Source: Gavia stellata (Eukaryota > Chordata > Aves > Gaviiformes > Gaviidae). From it: DNA of 64,000 nucleotides. The notes beneath the pieces are model-generated. The model was not told the origin of the DNA. It was given only the letters and a program-made list of their open reading frames with translations, and did no database searches. Both the position numbers and the translations under genes were made by a program. How positions within the stretch are numbered: position 1 is the first letter of the stretch; each line of letters starts with the position of its first letter. The stretch lies in assembly GCF_030936135.1 (NCBI RefSeq), contig NC_082603.1, positions 29,575,236-29,639,235 of the forward strand, given 5' to 3'. This document shows positions 27,949-41,800 of the stretch, one piece after another.

Positions 27949-28213
27949 CAAACTAAATCCAGCACACAGTTTAAGGACCTTGAACTGCAGTCTAATACTG
28001 TCCTACTTGCTTTACGGGACAGCTGGATATGTACTGGCTGCTTTAGCAGTCCATTTCTTTAATTGTTTTCCTCTTGTATGTGTCTTGTTCAGTTGGTTTT
28101 TTTAATTAAAAGAAAGCTGAGGATACTTTTTATGTACTTAATCATCCTCGTGACAGAATTTGAGGATTATTTTTAAATTGTTTTCTCAAGGCCTGTAAAA
28201 ACTAGTGAAGAGC

Positions 28214-28219
28214 AATAAA
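28214..28219 (+). terminator. PRPF38A: PRPF38A polyadenylation signal AATAAA
   Basis: AATAAA 266 nt after the stop, followed by a G/U-rich stretch (GGGCGGGTTTTGTC), a typical downstream element. Cleavage is expected near 28240. Confidence 0.82.
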
Positions 28220-28239
28220 AAAAAGGGCGGGTTTTGTCT

Positions 28240-29235
28240 TTAAAGGCTTCTTGCTGTTTCTTTCATAATACTTTGTTTAAACATCCCCTAGTTGAAGCTG
28301 GCTTCATTCTCAAATCAGGGCGTTGTTTGTTTTAACAAAGAGCCACTGCGTTCAGTTGCCAAAGTGAGAGCATGTTCGACTTACAAACACTGAAGGGCTA
28401 CCAGCCTCAACTATGTCAAATCTCCAGTACAGGAAAGGAAGTAAGACTCATAACCCAGTGTGTTTACTAAAAGCAACAGCTAACTTACTTAAAACAGCTG
28501 TCCAACACACAGCTGTTACTGGTTCCTTTGTAAGAATCATCCTTAAGTCTAATGATTAAATTTAGAAGCTTCAGGTAGTACAAAGCACCACTTAATTCTT
28601 TTCAGTCAAGAAGTTACTCAGTGTCTTCAAAGACAGTAAACCACTACTTTGAGCATAGTTTGTGGCCTACCTGTGACTGGGGACAGAAGATGACACAATT
28701 ACGCTCAGCTCTACCTTCTCTGAATGAAGTCAGCATTCAGCAAGTCCCTGTTTTCCAAATTAAGAATAGTTAAGCTCTTACTCAAGTTACAGTTCTCATA
28801 TTAATACATTTAATTACGTAACACAGGAATTCAGCTGCGTTAAACCCTTTGTGTACCATGCCTTTATTCATAGTCTTGCTTCAGGAGCAGGGACTGACAG
28901 GTTTACCACCTGAACACTGCATTTATGGCTTACGTATTTTCACATTGCCCAAGGAGTGCTGACAACACACAAAGTAGTATGCCAAGTGAATTTATGGACA
29001 GTCCTCTTTTTAAAATCGCTTCATAGCAGTAGAGCCTGATTCTTCCACAGTATTTTCATACTATTTTGCAAAGTTTATGACTGGAAAAGCAGGCGTACTC
29101 TTCCCTCAAGTATTTTACAAGAAAGACACACTGGCTGTGAACAGCACATGCAATGACACCAGCAAGGGGAAAAGTAGGTACACTGATTGTATGACTTGTT
29201 AAAGCCGCTCATCTTTCATCTTTTCTTTAACATAC
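28240..29235. other. Gap between convergent PRPF38A and TUT4 3' ends
   Basis: About 1 kb with no exon, RNA gene or recognised repeat. The right part may belong to a longer TUT4 3'UTR, since a further AATAAA on the minus strand occurs at 28863-28868. Confidence 0.55.
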
Positions 29236-29779
29236 CTAAATTAAAAACGTTTTTATTATTCTGGTTTCCGAATTACAGTTAAATGCAAGCATGCATAGAA
29301 ATAGGGAAGAGGAAAAAGTCTTATGTCCTTTTTTTGCAGTTTTATTTTTCTTTTAAAAAGTTTTTTGGCACTACATAGTTCTGTAAAGAATAGAAGTGAC
29401 AAATTTTTAAACACATGAAATCCCCTTCTAATTTTATTTTTTTTTTAGAACAATATATATAAAGTCTGAAGCAACCAAAGTATGAATACAGCTAATAGAA
29501 AATAAAGAACTTAATTTTAAAAATTCTCTCTCTTTACAGTTTATCAAGATAAAACAAAAACACAATTCCCCTTAAAAATAGGGTAATAAAATAGATGACA
29601 TTTGTATCACTCAGTTTTGTGATACTAGTAAAAACTATAGTTCATATCTATGTACAAATGGTACAGTTTAAAAACAGTCTTAAATAATCTTGTATCTAAA
29701 CATGTTGCATTAAGATTTTAAATCAGAACCTGAATTTTTTTCCTCCCCTCCCCCCACCCACCCACCATCCCATTAAATT
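29235..29779 (-). other. TUT4: TUT4 3'UTR (predicted)
   Basis: AT-rich sequence after the TUT4 stop. AATAAA on the minus strand occurs at 29433-29438, 29341-29346 and 29252-29257, and I placed the end after the last of these. The sequence cannot tell which is used. Confidence 0.55.
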
Positions 29780-29871
29780 TCACTTTTTCTGTTGAATGTA
29801 ATTCAGATTCAAGTGTGGGTGTCCTTGAGACAGAAGCGAGAACCGCTGGTTACTCTGCATCAGTGGACCAG
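29780..29871 (-). CDS. TUT4: TUT4 last coding exon (stop codon)
   Basis: 92 nt: GPLMQSNQRFSLLSQGHPHL, NLNYIQQKK, then TGA at 29782-29780. The C-terminus matches the human protein as recalled. Confidence 0.96.
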
Positions 29872-32800
29872 CTAAAAGAAAATGGATTACAATTACTTTA
29901 GCAAATTAAATATATTTAACAGTGCTTGGCTATATTCAATGTATTAATCTTACTTAGAAATAAAGCCATTTACTAGGCTGACACAAATGCTATCTGTACA
30001 ACTAACCCGTTTAACGGGACAATGCAGTATTACCGTAATCCTATCTCCAGAATTCCCTCAGAATCATCAATACATCATTTAGTTGCATTACTTTAGTTAT
30101 TTAACAAAAATAATTTCAGGATTTTTGAATATGGATCTCACTTGGAAACCCTGCTACAACCAATAGATTAGATTTTGAAAAAAGGATGTGGTGCCAGTAT
30201 CTCTCTTTTTATACTAGGTGACCCAGCAACATGGTAATTGCAAAGCCTCTAAGTAAAATTTGGGCATAGTTTCTCTCTTAGTGGAGCCAAAGGTCTTTTT
30301 CCTACAGCCTTTTCCAATCCTGCCAGATGCTGAACACCTTTACAATTCACTAGCATCAGAAAGAGTTGAGATAAAGTCAGTCCTTCCAAGTACACTGAAT
30401 AACTGAACCTGATCTAACTTTGAAGTTTGTGCTGCTTTGACTGCAGACGGGTTGGACTAGTTAACCTCCGGAAGCCCCTTCTAACCTCAATTATTCTATG
30501 GTCTTGCAAGTTTTTATCTATGTAAGTCATTCCACAAGGCAAGGTACAAAAGCCAAATAAAATGGATTAGGACAAAAATTTCTTCACGTTCTTAACACGC
30601 TCATGGGCAAATCATCTTCACCTCTATTGAAGCAGAGGTGGCTCTACTGCGAGACAGCAGCAGTGAAGGAGAAAGAGGCTAGAAGTCCAACAGACTACAA
30701 ATTAGCTCAGATTTCAGAATTTGATTTAACCCCTTCCCTCCCACAAAGATTTTAATCCATCCACACAGGAAGCCGAAGTGTTGATTTGACTCTTGGATTC
30801 ATTATGGTTCCAGGGAGCCTAGCGAGTGAAACATGATTCCTTGGCTTTTAAAGCCTTTGAGACAGTAAAGAGACATGTTGCATGAGCTGTTGATTCATAT
30901 ACTAGTTCTAGTACCTTGAGGGTAGAAAGGTTTGTTCGGTGGATAGCTGGCATTTCCCTGCTGCATGTAGTTCTGAGGCATATTGTAAGGCCACGCTCCT
31001 CGGAGGAGAGGAAAATGGGTAGGGGTCCCATGGTCCCAAGGGACAGAAGGAGGGTTCATTTTACCAAACTGTCCTTGGAAACCCTGATCTATTTTTCAAT
31101 TGAAAGGGAAAAGCACATTGCAAGTTGAAATAATTAAACAGTAAGTCACAAATACAATTTACATCTTAAATAACAGTTTGCAGGGGACTTAATGCGATTA
31201 GTCTGATGTGCTACTCTTTTTTTTTAAATATGTATCAATAAAAATTACCACCTAAATTACTTCATTATTCACTACAATAGAATTTACTGGGGAGGAAGAC
31301 AGAGGATGAATCAGTATTAAAATCAAGACCTACAATTTCACTATTCCTATGTTATTCTCATGATGAAAAATACAAGATCTGAACAATATTACTATCTGAT
31401 CCCACACAGATATTCACTATCACTGACACAGCTGTGACATGAAAGCTATTATCCTACTGTAAGAAGTAATTCTCAGATGTACACTGGAATTCCACTAACA
31501 ATTGTATGCTTAAGAAACTTGATATCCAGATCATCAGACCAACTTAAAATTGATTTTTAGAGAGAAAAATAAAAACTTTTGAAGTAAGTACACAAATTGT
31601 AAGCTATTCCATTTACAAATCCAGTATTACTGCAGCATTAATGATGACAAATCAAGCATCCAAGGAGGCAGGACACATAACAGTTGATGACAAATGCTCT
31701 TTTTGTTCATAGCTCCCAATTTTATAAGACACAGCAATGCCTGCTAGTTTAAAAACTTCATCAATGTACATTTAAAAATAAATAAATTCAAGTAACTATC
31801 CTTCTCAGTATATCAGGCTCATCATAAAAAAACCCCACTTGCAGACAGACTTTCATTAAATAAAAGCAAGCCACGTGTTTAAAAAGAACAGTAACTTTTA
31901 TACAATAAAACATGAAGCATGGCTCTGAAGTATGCATGAAAAAAAGTTGTCTGTCTGAAACTTCTAATGATCCTACTTCTGGTCAATTGTCTACTGAAAA
32001 GAACGTAAAGGCGCTCCTTCCAAGTCAAGGTTATGTGAGCCAAGACAAAGTTTCCATGAACTTACTGTTCTCAAACTGTCCCGAGCAAGTAAGAAAGCAG
32101 ACTTCAAACAGAGAGCAGACAGCTCATCTCTACTGTGCGCCTACCCAGTGTCCCCACCTTAATGGCATCTAAGCCAAAAAGGAAACAAAACTGATTAAAA
32201 TACAAAGAGGAAAAATACTAGGACTGGGAAATAGGAAAAGGAGTGTGATGAGATTGGAAATAGATGGAAGTTGAGGGAAGGGAAAAAAATACTGTGACTG
32301 ACAGCACAAGAAAACTGGGAAACCTTCTGTGCAGGCACAGTGAGAGTGGAAGCAAACAAATTGAGATAAAGCAAAAGAAAAAAGACTGAAAATAGGGACT
32401 GGCTGACTACATGATGAGAAACAGGACTCAATAAGGGAGAATGGAGCAGAAACTAGGATTTAGGAAGCTTGTCTGAAAGAAGGTAGCTGCCACCTGGGCA
32501 AGAAAACTTGGATTGGAAGGAGCTGCTTGAGAAAAAGTCAGAGCTGGGGTGGACATGGAGGAAAGGACAGACAAGCCTGGGCACAGAATTAGAAATGGAG
32601 AGGTAGGGACAAAGCACACTGAAGGCACAGAAAACACATTGGTAGCAGTTTCTGTATCCTCTAAAATATATTGCCCACAAAGCTCTGAATAGAAAAACAT
32701 GCACCTCCAGCATCTCAACAAATACCTGAAAGTCATTAGTGAATTATACCTCATCCAACACTGTTGACTCAGCTGAAAACCTACTGTTGCTGTCAATAAC

Positions 32801-35800
32801 CTTATTCGTGCAGAGAAAGACTGTGCAGGAGATTCAAAATTTTCATCTCGTGATGAACAACTGCATCAGTATATTGTATGATGGATATATTTTTTTAAAC
32901 ATAGGAGGAGTTGCACACTCAGAATAAATCAAAAGACCATTATCATGATCTGAAGATCACAGTTAAAAATTAGGGGCTGCCACAGTTTATGTTGCACAGA
33001 AAACTGTATGGGCTTTAATTACTACATACTGTTTTTCTCAGCCTCAAACATACAAATGTACTTGGCTTTGGTATGAGGCAAAAGGCTGTTGCCCACTTGT
33101 CACAGAGAGAAAATCTATATGAATTATTTTCAGGAAACGACATTGAGATTACGGAAGTTGAATGTGGCAGGATAAACTATAGGAAAAAAGAATACATAAG
33201 ATCACATTATATTGCACTAAATGCAAGGAGGCAATATTCAACTTGCACAACCATAGTAAGTTCGTAGTTGCAGTCTCAGCATTCATCTAATAAACTCCGT
33301 ATCAACATAAATGGAAACCATATTTGTAACCATATTCACAGAAATGTGCTTTAGACTCAAACAATTATTAGAACATTTCTCAGTTGAATGCGTGATTTCT
33401 CATGTGTTGCACAGCCGTTAATGGCAGATAGGACCAATGCCTAAAAGTTACAATGATTCAACTTGCCTAATTTTTTTCCTATGAAAATGTTAAGACAGTG
33501 AAGGTAATGACTTAGTTTCTTAAGCATATTTTTAATATAAAACAAGTTGAAAGAGTTAGCTGTTTCTGTAACACTTAACACTTGTACACAAAGTGCGAGA
33601 GGTTTGATACAACAGAGAAGAGTTACCTGAATTCCCCACAGTGCCATTGTTCACCAGTGAGTTTGGAGTCACAGGATTGTGCCAGTGTCCCTCATGAGAA
33701 GTGCTGGGGATTCCCATGGGCCTGGCAGCAGGCTGTGCAAAGATGATACTGGGATCATTCAAGCTTACACTGCTCTGGTTATTTGTGGTGCTGCTGCTGC
33801 CAGATCTCATAGAAAATGGAACATTTGTAGAATGAGGAGGGTTACCCGGTGCAGAGTGAATAACGGGCCCATGAATAGGCCAAGAAGTGTTGGGAAGCTG
33901 AATTTGGTGGTGATGGTGCATCTGAAGTAGTCCCAGGTTATGCAAGGTGGAATACTGACCTGGGGGAGATTGGGGAAAGTTAAACAAAGGCAGCTGGACC
34001 TGATGGGGTGGCTGCGCACCCTGCTGTGGTTGCGGAACGTGCTTAGACTGGGATATTGGTTGTGGCTGAGTCTGGTTAATGGAGGCTGGCTGAGAGGAAT
34101 TCTGTGTAAATTGTTGAGGTTGTGGAGAGTAAGATGACTGATGCGAATCAGACTGGAGGGGAAAAAAAAAGTATGTATTTCTGATTAGTTCACTAGCTAT
34201 TTAATGGTGTTTTTCTTTAATAAGCATCCACTGTATTAGACTATTCATAAAAAAGGCAAAGCACTCCCCAGCAACACCCCAGATACTGCGCCCAAGTTCC
34301 TGCTGGTTTAAATAAGTGCAGTTCGACTGACACTGATTTTCACCATCAGATAATTTGGTCTGTTAATGTGGCACATCCCACCATCAGAAACATCATTCTG
34401 AGCAAACATTAGCCCCAAGCTCTTCATTAGACTCCTCACACATCTGTTTCTGATTTTTAAATGAGTATCTTCCTCACCCTACTTATTTAACAGCCCAGAA
34501 TCTCATTAACTAATTACCTTACTTCTAAATAGAGTGGTTCTTATTACTACAGACACTTCTTTAAGTAATTCCAAAGTAAGCTCCTAATATTTCTTTAATT
34601 TTTATTTAATCTGTTAAACAAGAAATTGAAACTCCAAAAACCCAGTTTCAACCTCCCCATCCTGATGTTAGGCCATGGCTAAAGGCACAGAAATAGCAAT
34701 TATTACAGCCTTTGCAGTGCTCTTACAAAGCTTTCCCTTTCACCAGCAACAGAAACAGGCATGAGCCTATTTCATTTGTTTGGTATTGCAACTAAGCAGA
34801 GAAGTACTCCAAGAACTGCGGTGGCTGGTAAAGAGTTCCCCAGTTTAACTGCCAAAATTTATTACCAATGTCTGGATTAACCTAATCTGGTTTTAAGCAC
34901 TGAGACAAGATGGTGATGGCATAAGATAGGTGCCTCCAAAGAGGAATTCAAATGACAAACAGCTACCTAAACCAGAGATGATTACCTGAATCTCAGATCT
35001 CAATCTCCCCCTGGAGTTGCTTGTCTCCCTCCATAGACTATAGCAGACAGCTAAGTTCCAAGTAACTCAGCTGCTGTCAAACATCTGAAGTCAAAGATCT
35101 CTGCAGCTTGTCACTATCCATGACTGCTCGCCTGTTCAAATTGGCAGTCACTTTTCTTCAATAACCAGAGGCCTGCAGGACTTCCCCATGACAGCCTTTC
35201 AGAGCGTTCCTTATAGCAGCATCCTGTGTGTCTTTGCCTGGGCAAAAGCTGAAGCCCAGAAGCTGGGACTGCTCCCTGCTGCTATTCCAACTGTTTCTGT
35301 ATGAGTGCCTCCTATGCCTTTCTATCAAACCAGGAAGAGAAGGTAAAACCTGGGATTTGAAAGACAACAACTAGTTTAACAGTTTAAATGTTATAAAAAT
35401 AGAACACATGCACTGACTACAGCCTTCCTGCAAACATTAAACCACCACAAGCATGCACTCGACATGCCAGCAGCAGGAGAGAAATGTTAAGCTCCAGCTT
35501 CTTTGGTCTGCTTCCACACTCCAGCTTTCCCTTTTCTCTCCCTCTTGCTCCACTAACATTCCCCCTTCCCATTCTCCTCAAACAATCCCTGGACAGCACA
35601 TATTCACCAAGAAATCCTATCCAAATGACAACCATGCAACACACACACAGTCCATGACATCCAGATGACACAAGAATGTGCACGTGCAGTAGGTCCAGTG
35701 TACATGATGTCCCTGACTGCGTGTGCACCCACATGTCCAGCTTCAATTTCCCAAGCAGAAATTCAAGGCTCCTAAAAAGATACTCCTGTGTCACATGATA

Positions 35801-38800
35801 GCACGGTGGCAGTTCAGCCCTTCACTTAGACTAGGGCTGTATCAGTCCCTCCTTAACAGCATATCATTATAGTAAAAATGATGTCATGTCATAAAGTCTC
35901 TGTTACTGGAGCAAAAACTCCAATAAATGCTTGCTGATCAGTTAGGAAATTCTCTATACCTAATGTAGTAAACTGAACAAAGCACATTAGTGATCAGCAG
36001 CCCTGATTACTATGTTTACTTACGTGCTAGCTTCATTAGCAGGCACGTTTCTCAGACTAATAGCTTAAAATTAATGAATTTCTGCTGTATTCTGTACTCC
36101 AAAATCATTAAATGCCAATGGCTGTATTGGCTCAAATACCCTCTGCTATCCATCTCCACTTAGAAGCAGGTTAAACATATTTTATCTAGTTCTATAGAGA
36201 CTTGAACAAATTATAAGAGAAAACCACCAAAAGTTACCCCCCTGTTCTCTTTGTGCTTCTAGTGTGCTCTGGCAGACTTTTGCCCCGTGTATCACATCTG
36301 AATTGAAGTATGATTCATCTGTGTTCCCTGTCTGTTCATGACAGTTCCTTAAGACAGTTCTCTTAAACCACAGAGAATCATGATAGCCACAAACCTTAGT
36401 CTCCAGAATGTTAACAATGAGGCACGCTTTACTTCCCTTAGTAACTCCAGAATATTGCCAGAATAACTAAACACAAGACTTCAAAAGGCATATTAGCTTA
36501 AATCTCAAAGATACTGAAGCTGGCCTTTCACAATTGCAAGCTATCTCATATGAAATTTGACTATGTAGTTTCTATATTGAAAGACCACAAATGCTCTCCA
36601 AGAGACACTATATTATAAATCAAAGTTTCATTAACTGGTAGTGTTCAATGTTGTCATCGTAAAGTCCAGGATCTGCTGAGAAAAAACTGTGCAAACCGGT
36701 TCCTAGCATGGCCCAGGATTGCTGGTTTGCTACAGCTTGCTTACTTCAATACTATAGCTAATTGGAACTTACACATTCTGATGACTGCCTAGTGCGCAAG
36801 GGTCGTTCCACTTGCTGCTGACTCACAGCCACTAGCTGTGAATTTACCATGCTTCGGACCAACTGGGTGCCTAATCAAGGAACAAAAATGTTAATAAAAA
36901 CCACAAAGTTATGGGTGACAGAATAATGAACATAGAACTGGGAGTCAGTGATACCTTAACTCCCATGTGACACAGAGTAGGTACATCACTTTAACCTCTC
37001 TTCTCCCTTAAGTAGAAAGCTTTCCCTCTACTGGCAACAGCTGACATTAATAAATATAGCAGCTAAACCCAAAATGTAATTCTGAGTAATACAAATTTTA
37101 GCATGAACAAAGCTCACTTTGCTATCAGGCGGGAGCGCTACTTTATACAGGTTTCAACGCTATTGCTGTAAGCAGTGGGATTTTAAACAGCAATAGCAAC
37201 AGCAGAAACTTTTGGGCAAAGAAAGAAAGAAAAAAAAAAGAGAGAGCAAGGGATATAGAATTCAGAATACAGAAAAGCAGCAAGGTTCTCTCTGAAGTTT
37301 ATTTATCATTGCTTTCTCTACTTTTTCAAGTGCTGCAGGCACCTAAGGGCCTAATTTGAATGGGTTTGCAATTACACTTGTCTCTAATTACTAACAGTAA
37401 CTTGAAAGCTGGATCTAGCTTCCTAACTCATCTGTATGCTTTTGGAAGTGTTACTTTAAAACCACTGATTTTTGGTGAAAATACATTTACTTACGTCTCA
37501 CAGATGACAGAGGGTTAGCTAACATTTGAGAAACATTTGGAAGAGGAAATACGTTCAATTATTACTATTATTGCTACTCCTAAATGCACCCATTGTGAGT
37601 GGAAGACAAATAATGCAATACCCTGAAGTATGCTATACTTACTGCTGAGTACATTTTTACCACCCATGCAAAGACTGTACTTCAGGAGACATTACACCCC
37701 TTGAAGAAAAGCAATACTTAGACTAAAAGCTGTATTTGCAATGACTGAAATAATTAGTTGCAGAAATTTGTTAAGGTAATTACCAGGTCTGTATAGAAAC
37801 CTAGAGAGAAGGGATCTCAGAACTTTCAAATTATATTAAGAGCACATAAACTAACTTACCTGGCACACTATTATTTCTCTGACGGGTTTGTTTGAATTCA
37901 GGACAATCTCTTCTAACATGACCCACATCCCCACAGATGAAACACCTTTTCTCTCTTGTTTCTCTATCATCTTCTTTCACTTCTTTTTCATCATCTTTCT
38001 CATTCTCCTTTTTCTTCAACCTGAATAATAATTTTTATTGGCAATATCACAAAACCACAAAAAAAAAATATCTCTGTAGAGCTGCTGTATTGGTATGTTC
38101 AAAGGAAATGGTTACATAACCAACAGCTGTACCAGAATACAAGTATCTTAGGAATCCCAGAAAACACTTTCAGAACCTGGGCTGGTTAACAACCTGTTTG
38201 TATAAACTTAACAAACTTAAAAACTCCCCAGAACTGTACAGAAACTATCTGACTGTATTAGCACAGAACTATACCTGCAGTTGAGTAGGCTTAGCCTGCC
38301 AGTTAGTTTGGGAGTAGTTCTATGCAATTCAACCCCACTGAGTCCGAGTATACACAAAACAAGTTAGCTGTGTCTTGTAGATATAACCTCCCCCTGACTG
38401 GAGATGGCATATTTCTCTGCAAGAGTATATTAGCATCCCGAGCCTAGACAGGATGTAAAAGAAAGCACTGAGGCTCTTTCACTCAGTACTAATACAACAA
38501 ACAGGAGAAGAACTAGTGATCAGGAACCAAGACAAGAAATAAAGGTCTTCTTCCACATGATATCTGCAGGATTGTTAAATACTAATACTACTTTGTGAGC
38601 TGTATATACAATTTCCGAGAGATTCTGCGTGGCTGTGCTGTAGTAGCAGTTTGTGTGACGAGCAGATCACAACTTTTTTTCCTGAGGCAGATGTAGGGAA
38701 AGAGGTGATGCGATTCAATGTGCTAGTGCTTGTGATGAGTATGTTAAACGAGCGGCTGAAAGAAATAATCAACCTGTGACCTTAGGGTTCCAGTCCAGTT

Positions 38801-41800
38801 TCATGTATCTTGAACTCTGCTGACTGAACAGAAGGCTGTAAATAAGGACTTTGTAGCAGGAAGAGACCAAGAATCTTTTGAAGAATTATGGAGCACACAA
38901 CTGAACATAAGGAGTAAGTGAAAAAACCCAGACTTTCATCTGCATTCTAAGGGCTTCAACAGGTTTTAGGAGTCAGACAACCTACACTGAATGGGTCATT
39001 AAAAATCCAAAGACGTAAAAATGCGAGGAGCGCACATTCTCTGTCAACTCCTGCTAAACCCTCTTTGGAGACATTGACCTGCATGTACTAGGGACTCCTT
39101 TTGCAGGAATACTGGATCCAAAACTCCTAAGTGCAATTAATGTACAAGTGCAAGATCATCAAGTGACTGGCACTAGTATGATGTTACAGAAATGCACCTT
39201 AACTATGTACATTTTAAGTACTCCTAGATTTTAATAAATGAATTTTTACCTGCCTTGCAGAGGCACACTGTCAGATCTATAGAACAATTCAAATTCAACA
39301 CTGTCTTCTGAACACGATCACTATAGGAAATCCATTTTAATACATTACAAATTGCGCAGCCAGGTAATATGGTCTCCATCTGAACATTTACACTATAAAA
39401 AGATAATTTAGTAATCTAAATTTTAAGGTAAACTGTAACTACAGATAGATCATGAAGCAAAATTATTAACATATTATAGACTGTTGATTTTACTCTCTGT
39501 ATGCTTGCATAAACACTTTAAGATTTAAAGAGATGACCAGCAACAGTCTTATGAAAAGCAACAATAGGATGGGAAGTTGAAGATCAGATATGAAGCTCTG
39601 ACTTTCTCTACAATTCAGCATATTCTTAATTTCCATTAAAATTTCAAATATCTAAATCTCTCCTCATTTAATCTCAAAGATTTTACATTAGCTTTGTATA
39701 TTACTTACCTCCTCCTCTTTGGACAGTCTTTCATGTAGTGACCAATTTTTCCACAGACACGACAACATCTGTCATTGGGTGCCAATTCCCCATCTGTGAG
39801 CACTTTTGAGTCAAAGAAGTATTCCTATCAAAACATATCAGACAGATACAATATATAAACCATTCACTTACAAGACTGAGAAATAAAAGCAAAATGGACA
39901 GCTTTCATCTCCTATTGTCCCCTAAATTTTAATACTTCTTAGATGATACCTAATGCCTTTCTTCCCCTAGATAATGGCAGCTTTTTCAGAGATGTGGAGC
40001 AGTTTGGGCTATAAAGGGGTATTTAGTCTTAGGGCCAGAAGCTGAATTTGCAGAACAGCTTATCTAGGATCCAGCCTGCTGCCTACCTTCCACTTCCCCA
40101 AAGGCTCTTCAGAGGGCAATTTTTTGCATATGATCTATTTTGGTATCTGAGTCACTGCTTGTATGCTTTCCGAAGCAGCCTATGTCCCTTCCCAAATGAC
40201 ATGATTATATTCCCCTAGACATAACAAAGCTCAGGTGGGAAACAGATGGAGCACCTGCACACTGACCTGTATCACTCCCCTCCCCTGGAATTTGCTAAAG
40301 ACAGCTGCAGTTCTGATGTGTGTAAGCGCAAAGGCCACAATTTACAGCCTCTGAGCAGCATAAATGTGAAAGTACTATCTTACCTGAAAGACTAAAGTAG
40401 AGGTACAAATAGAAATGTCCTAACCTCACCTCAGGAACAAAGTCCTACTGTAGACAGGTAATTTACTGAACCTTTTTGCTATGGTTTCCTCTCTGTACCA
40501 CTACACTGCAATACAGGGCATTGGCTTAGGAAGGAGACTGAGAAATCCTTCTTTGTTGGGCACTTTGGAGAAATAAAATGCTATGTAACACTATCGGCAT
40601 TATTTCCTTCACATAAGAGACAGCTCATTTGCATGCTAAGGCTGCTTCCTGTCTTGCCTTTTATCCTTATGTAAAATATTCTGTGAAAATCTGAGATGAA
40701 GCAGAACAACACAAATGACCACATATATAAACATACAATATATGTTTTCCAGAAGCACTATAGCCTTGTGTTGAACATGTATGCAAACAATTTGTAATTC
40801 TTTATCATTTGTATCACAGTAGTACTCAAAAGCCCCAATAAAAAGAGGTCCTGTTTTATTAGGCACAGCACAAAACAGAACACAGTTGCTGCATCAAAGA
40901 CCATTTAATACAAACTCAGAAAAAACACAGATAAAGTAAGCAAATGGAAAAGAGAAGCTAGGGAAGGATGAGGGGAAATAAAAGCTTTCAGAAGATTTTC
41001 AAAATCCCTTAGAAACACAAACCCTACTGAAAGCCACTGGGAGAACAGTCCTCTAAACTGTCTCTAATATCTACTTAGAAAGGTGTTTTTTAAAATATTA
41101 ATTCCAGCTGATTTGTTTGCTCATATAAAAAAATAGTTCTCTATTACGCATCGATGACTGGACCCTGTAGCACGGAGGAGTACTTACTCTAACATGGAGT
41201 TGCATGAACACATTCCTGACCCTGACTCACTATGCAAATTTTGAAGGTCAACTGATAAAAAAAAAGTTGATCATCGTCCTTTTCCTTCCTTAAGCAGCAA
41301 TCCTTACTTTCCCCACCAACTGGAAAAATAAGTAGAATGTAACATCGCGTGAGTCTGTTTTCTTCAGCTACATGAATAGCCAATAAAGTTCCTAAAGCTG
41401 TTTCTGGGTTTCATAGCCCATTTTGCAGTTTTCTGCAATACTTAATGTCACACAATGAAAAGTTTTATAAAAAACAAAGCCAAAATCTAAATTAAGCTTA
41501 CTTTCTGCAAACCTGCCAAAAATACCCACCACCCATCCAACTACTCCTGTGAATTTTATATTGCAGGAGCCCAATACTAAGCGGTACGTTCTATGCATAT
41601 GATGTATAATTACATACACTGTGCGTACCAAATTGATAAATACACACAAGAGATGTGCTTTGGATGCATCAATTCAGCAGACGAAGAAAAGTAAAAAACA
41701 TACTAAAAACTATGAAAACTTACAGCTTCTCTTCCAACAGTTGGGTAGAATGGGGTACCAAATAATTTTCTCCCATTGATAAATGCCTTCATTATGAAAT

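Noticed and set aside
32195-32796. Overlapping 78-122 codon frames on the minus strand
   Set aside because: They lie in a TUT4 intron between two exons that join in phase; no recognisable domain or splice-consistent extension.
35417-35794. 125-codon minus-strand frame
   Set aside because: Intronic in TUT4, no similarity, and inclusion would not fit the phases of the flanking exons.
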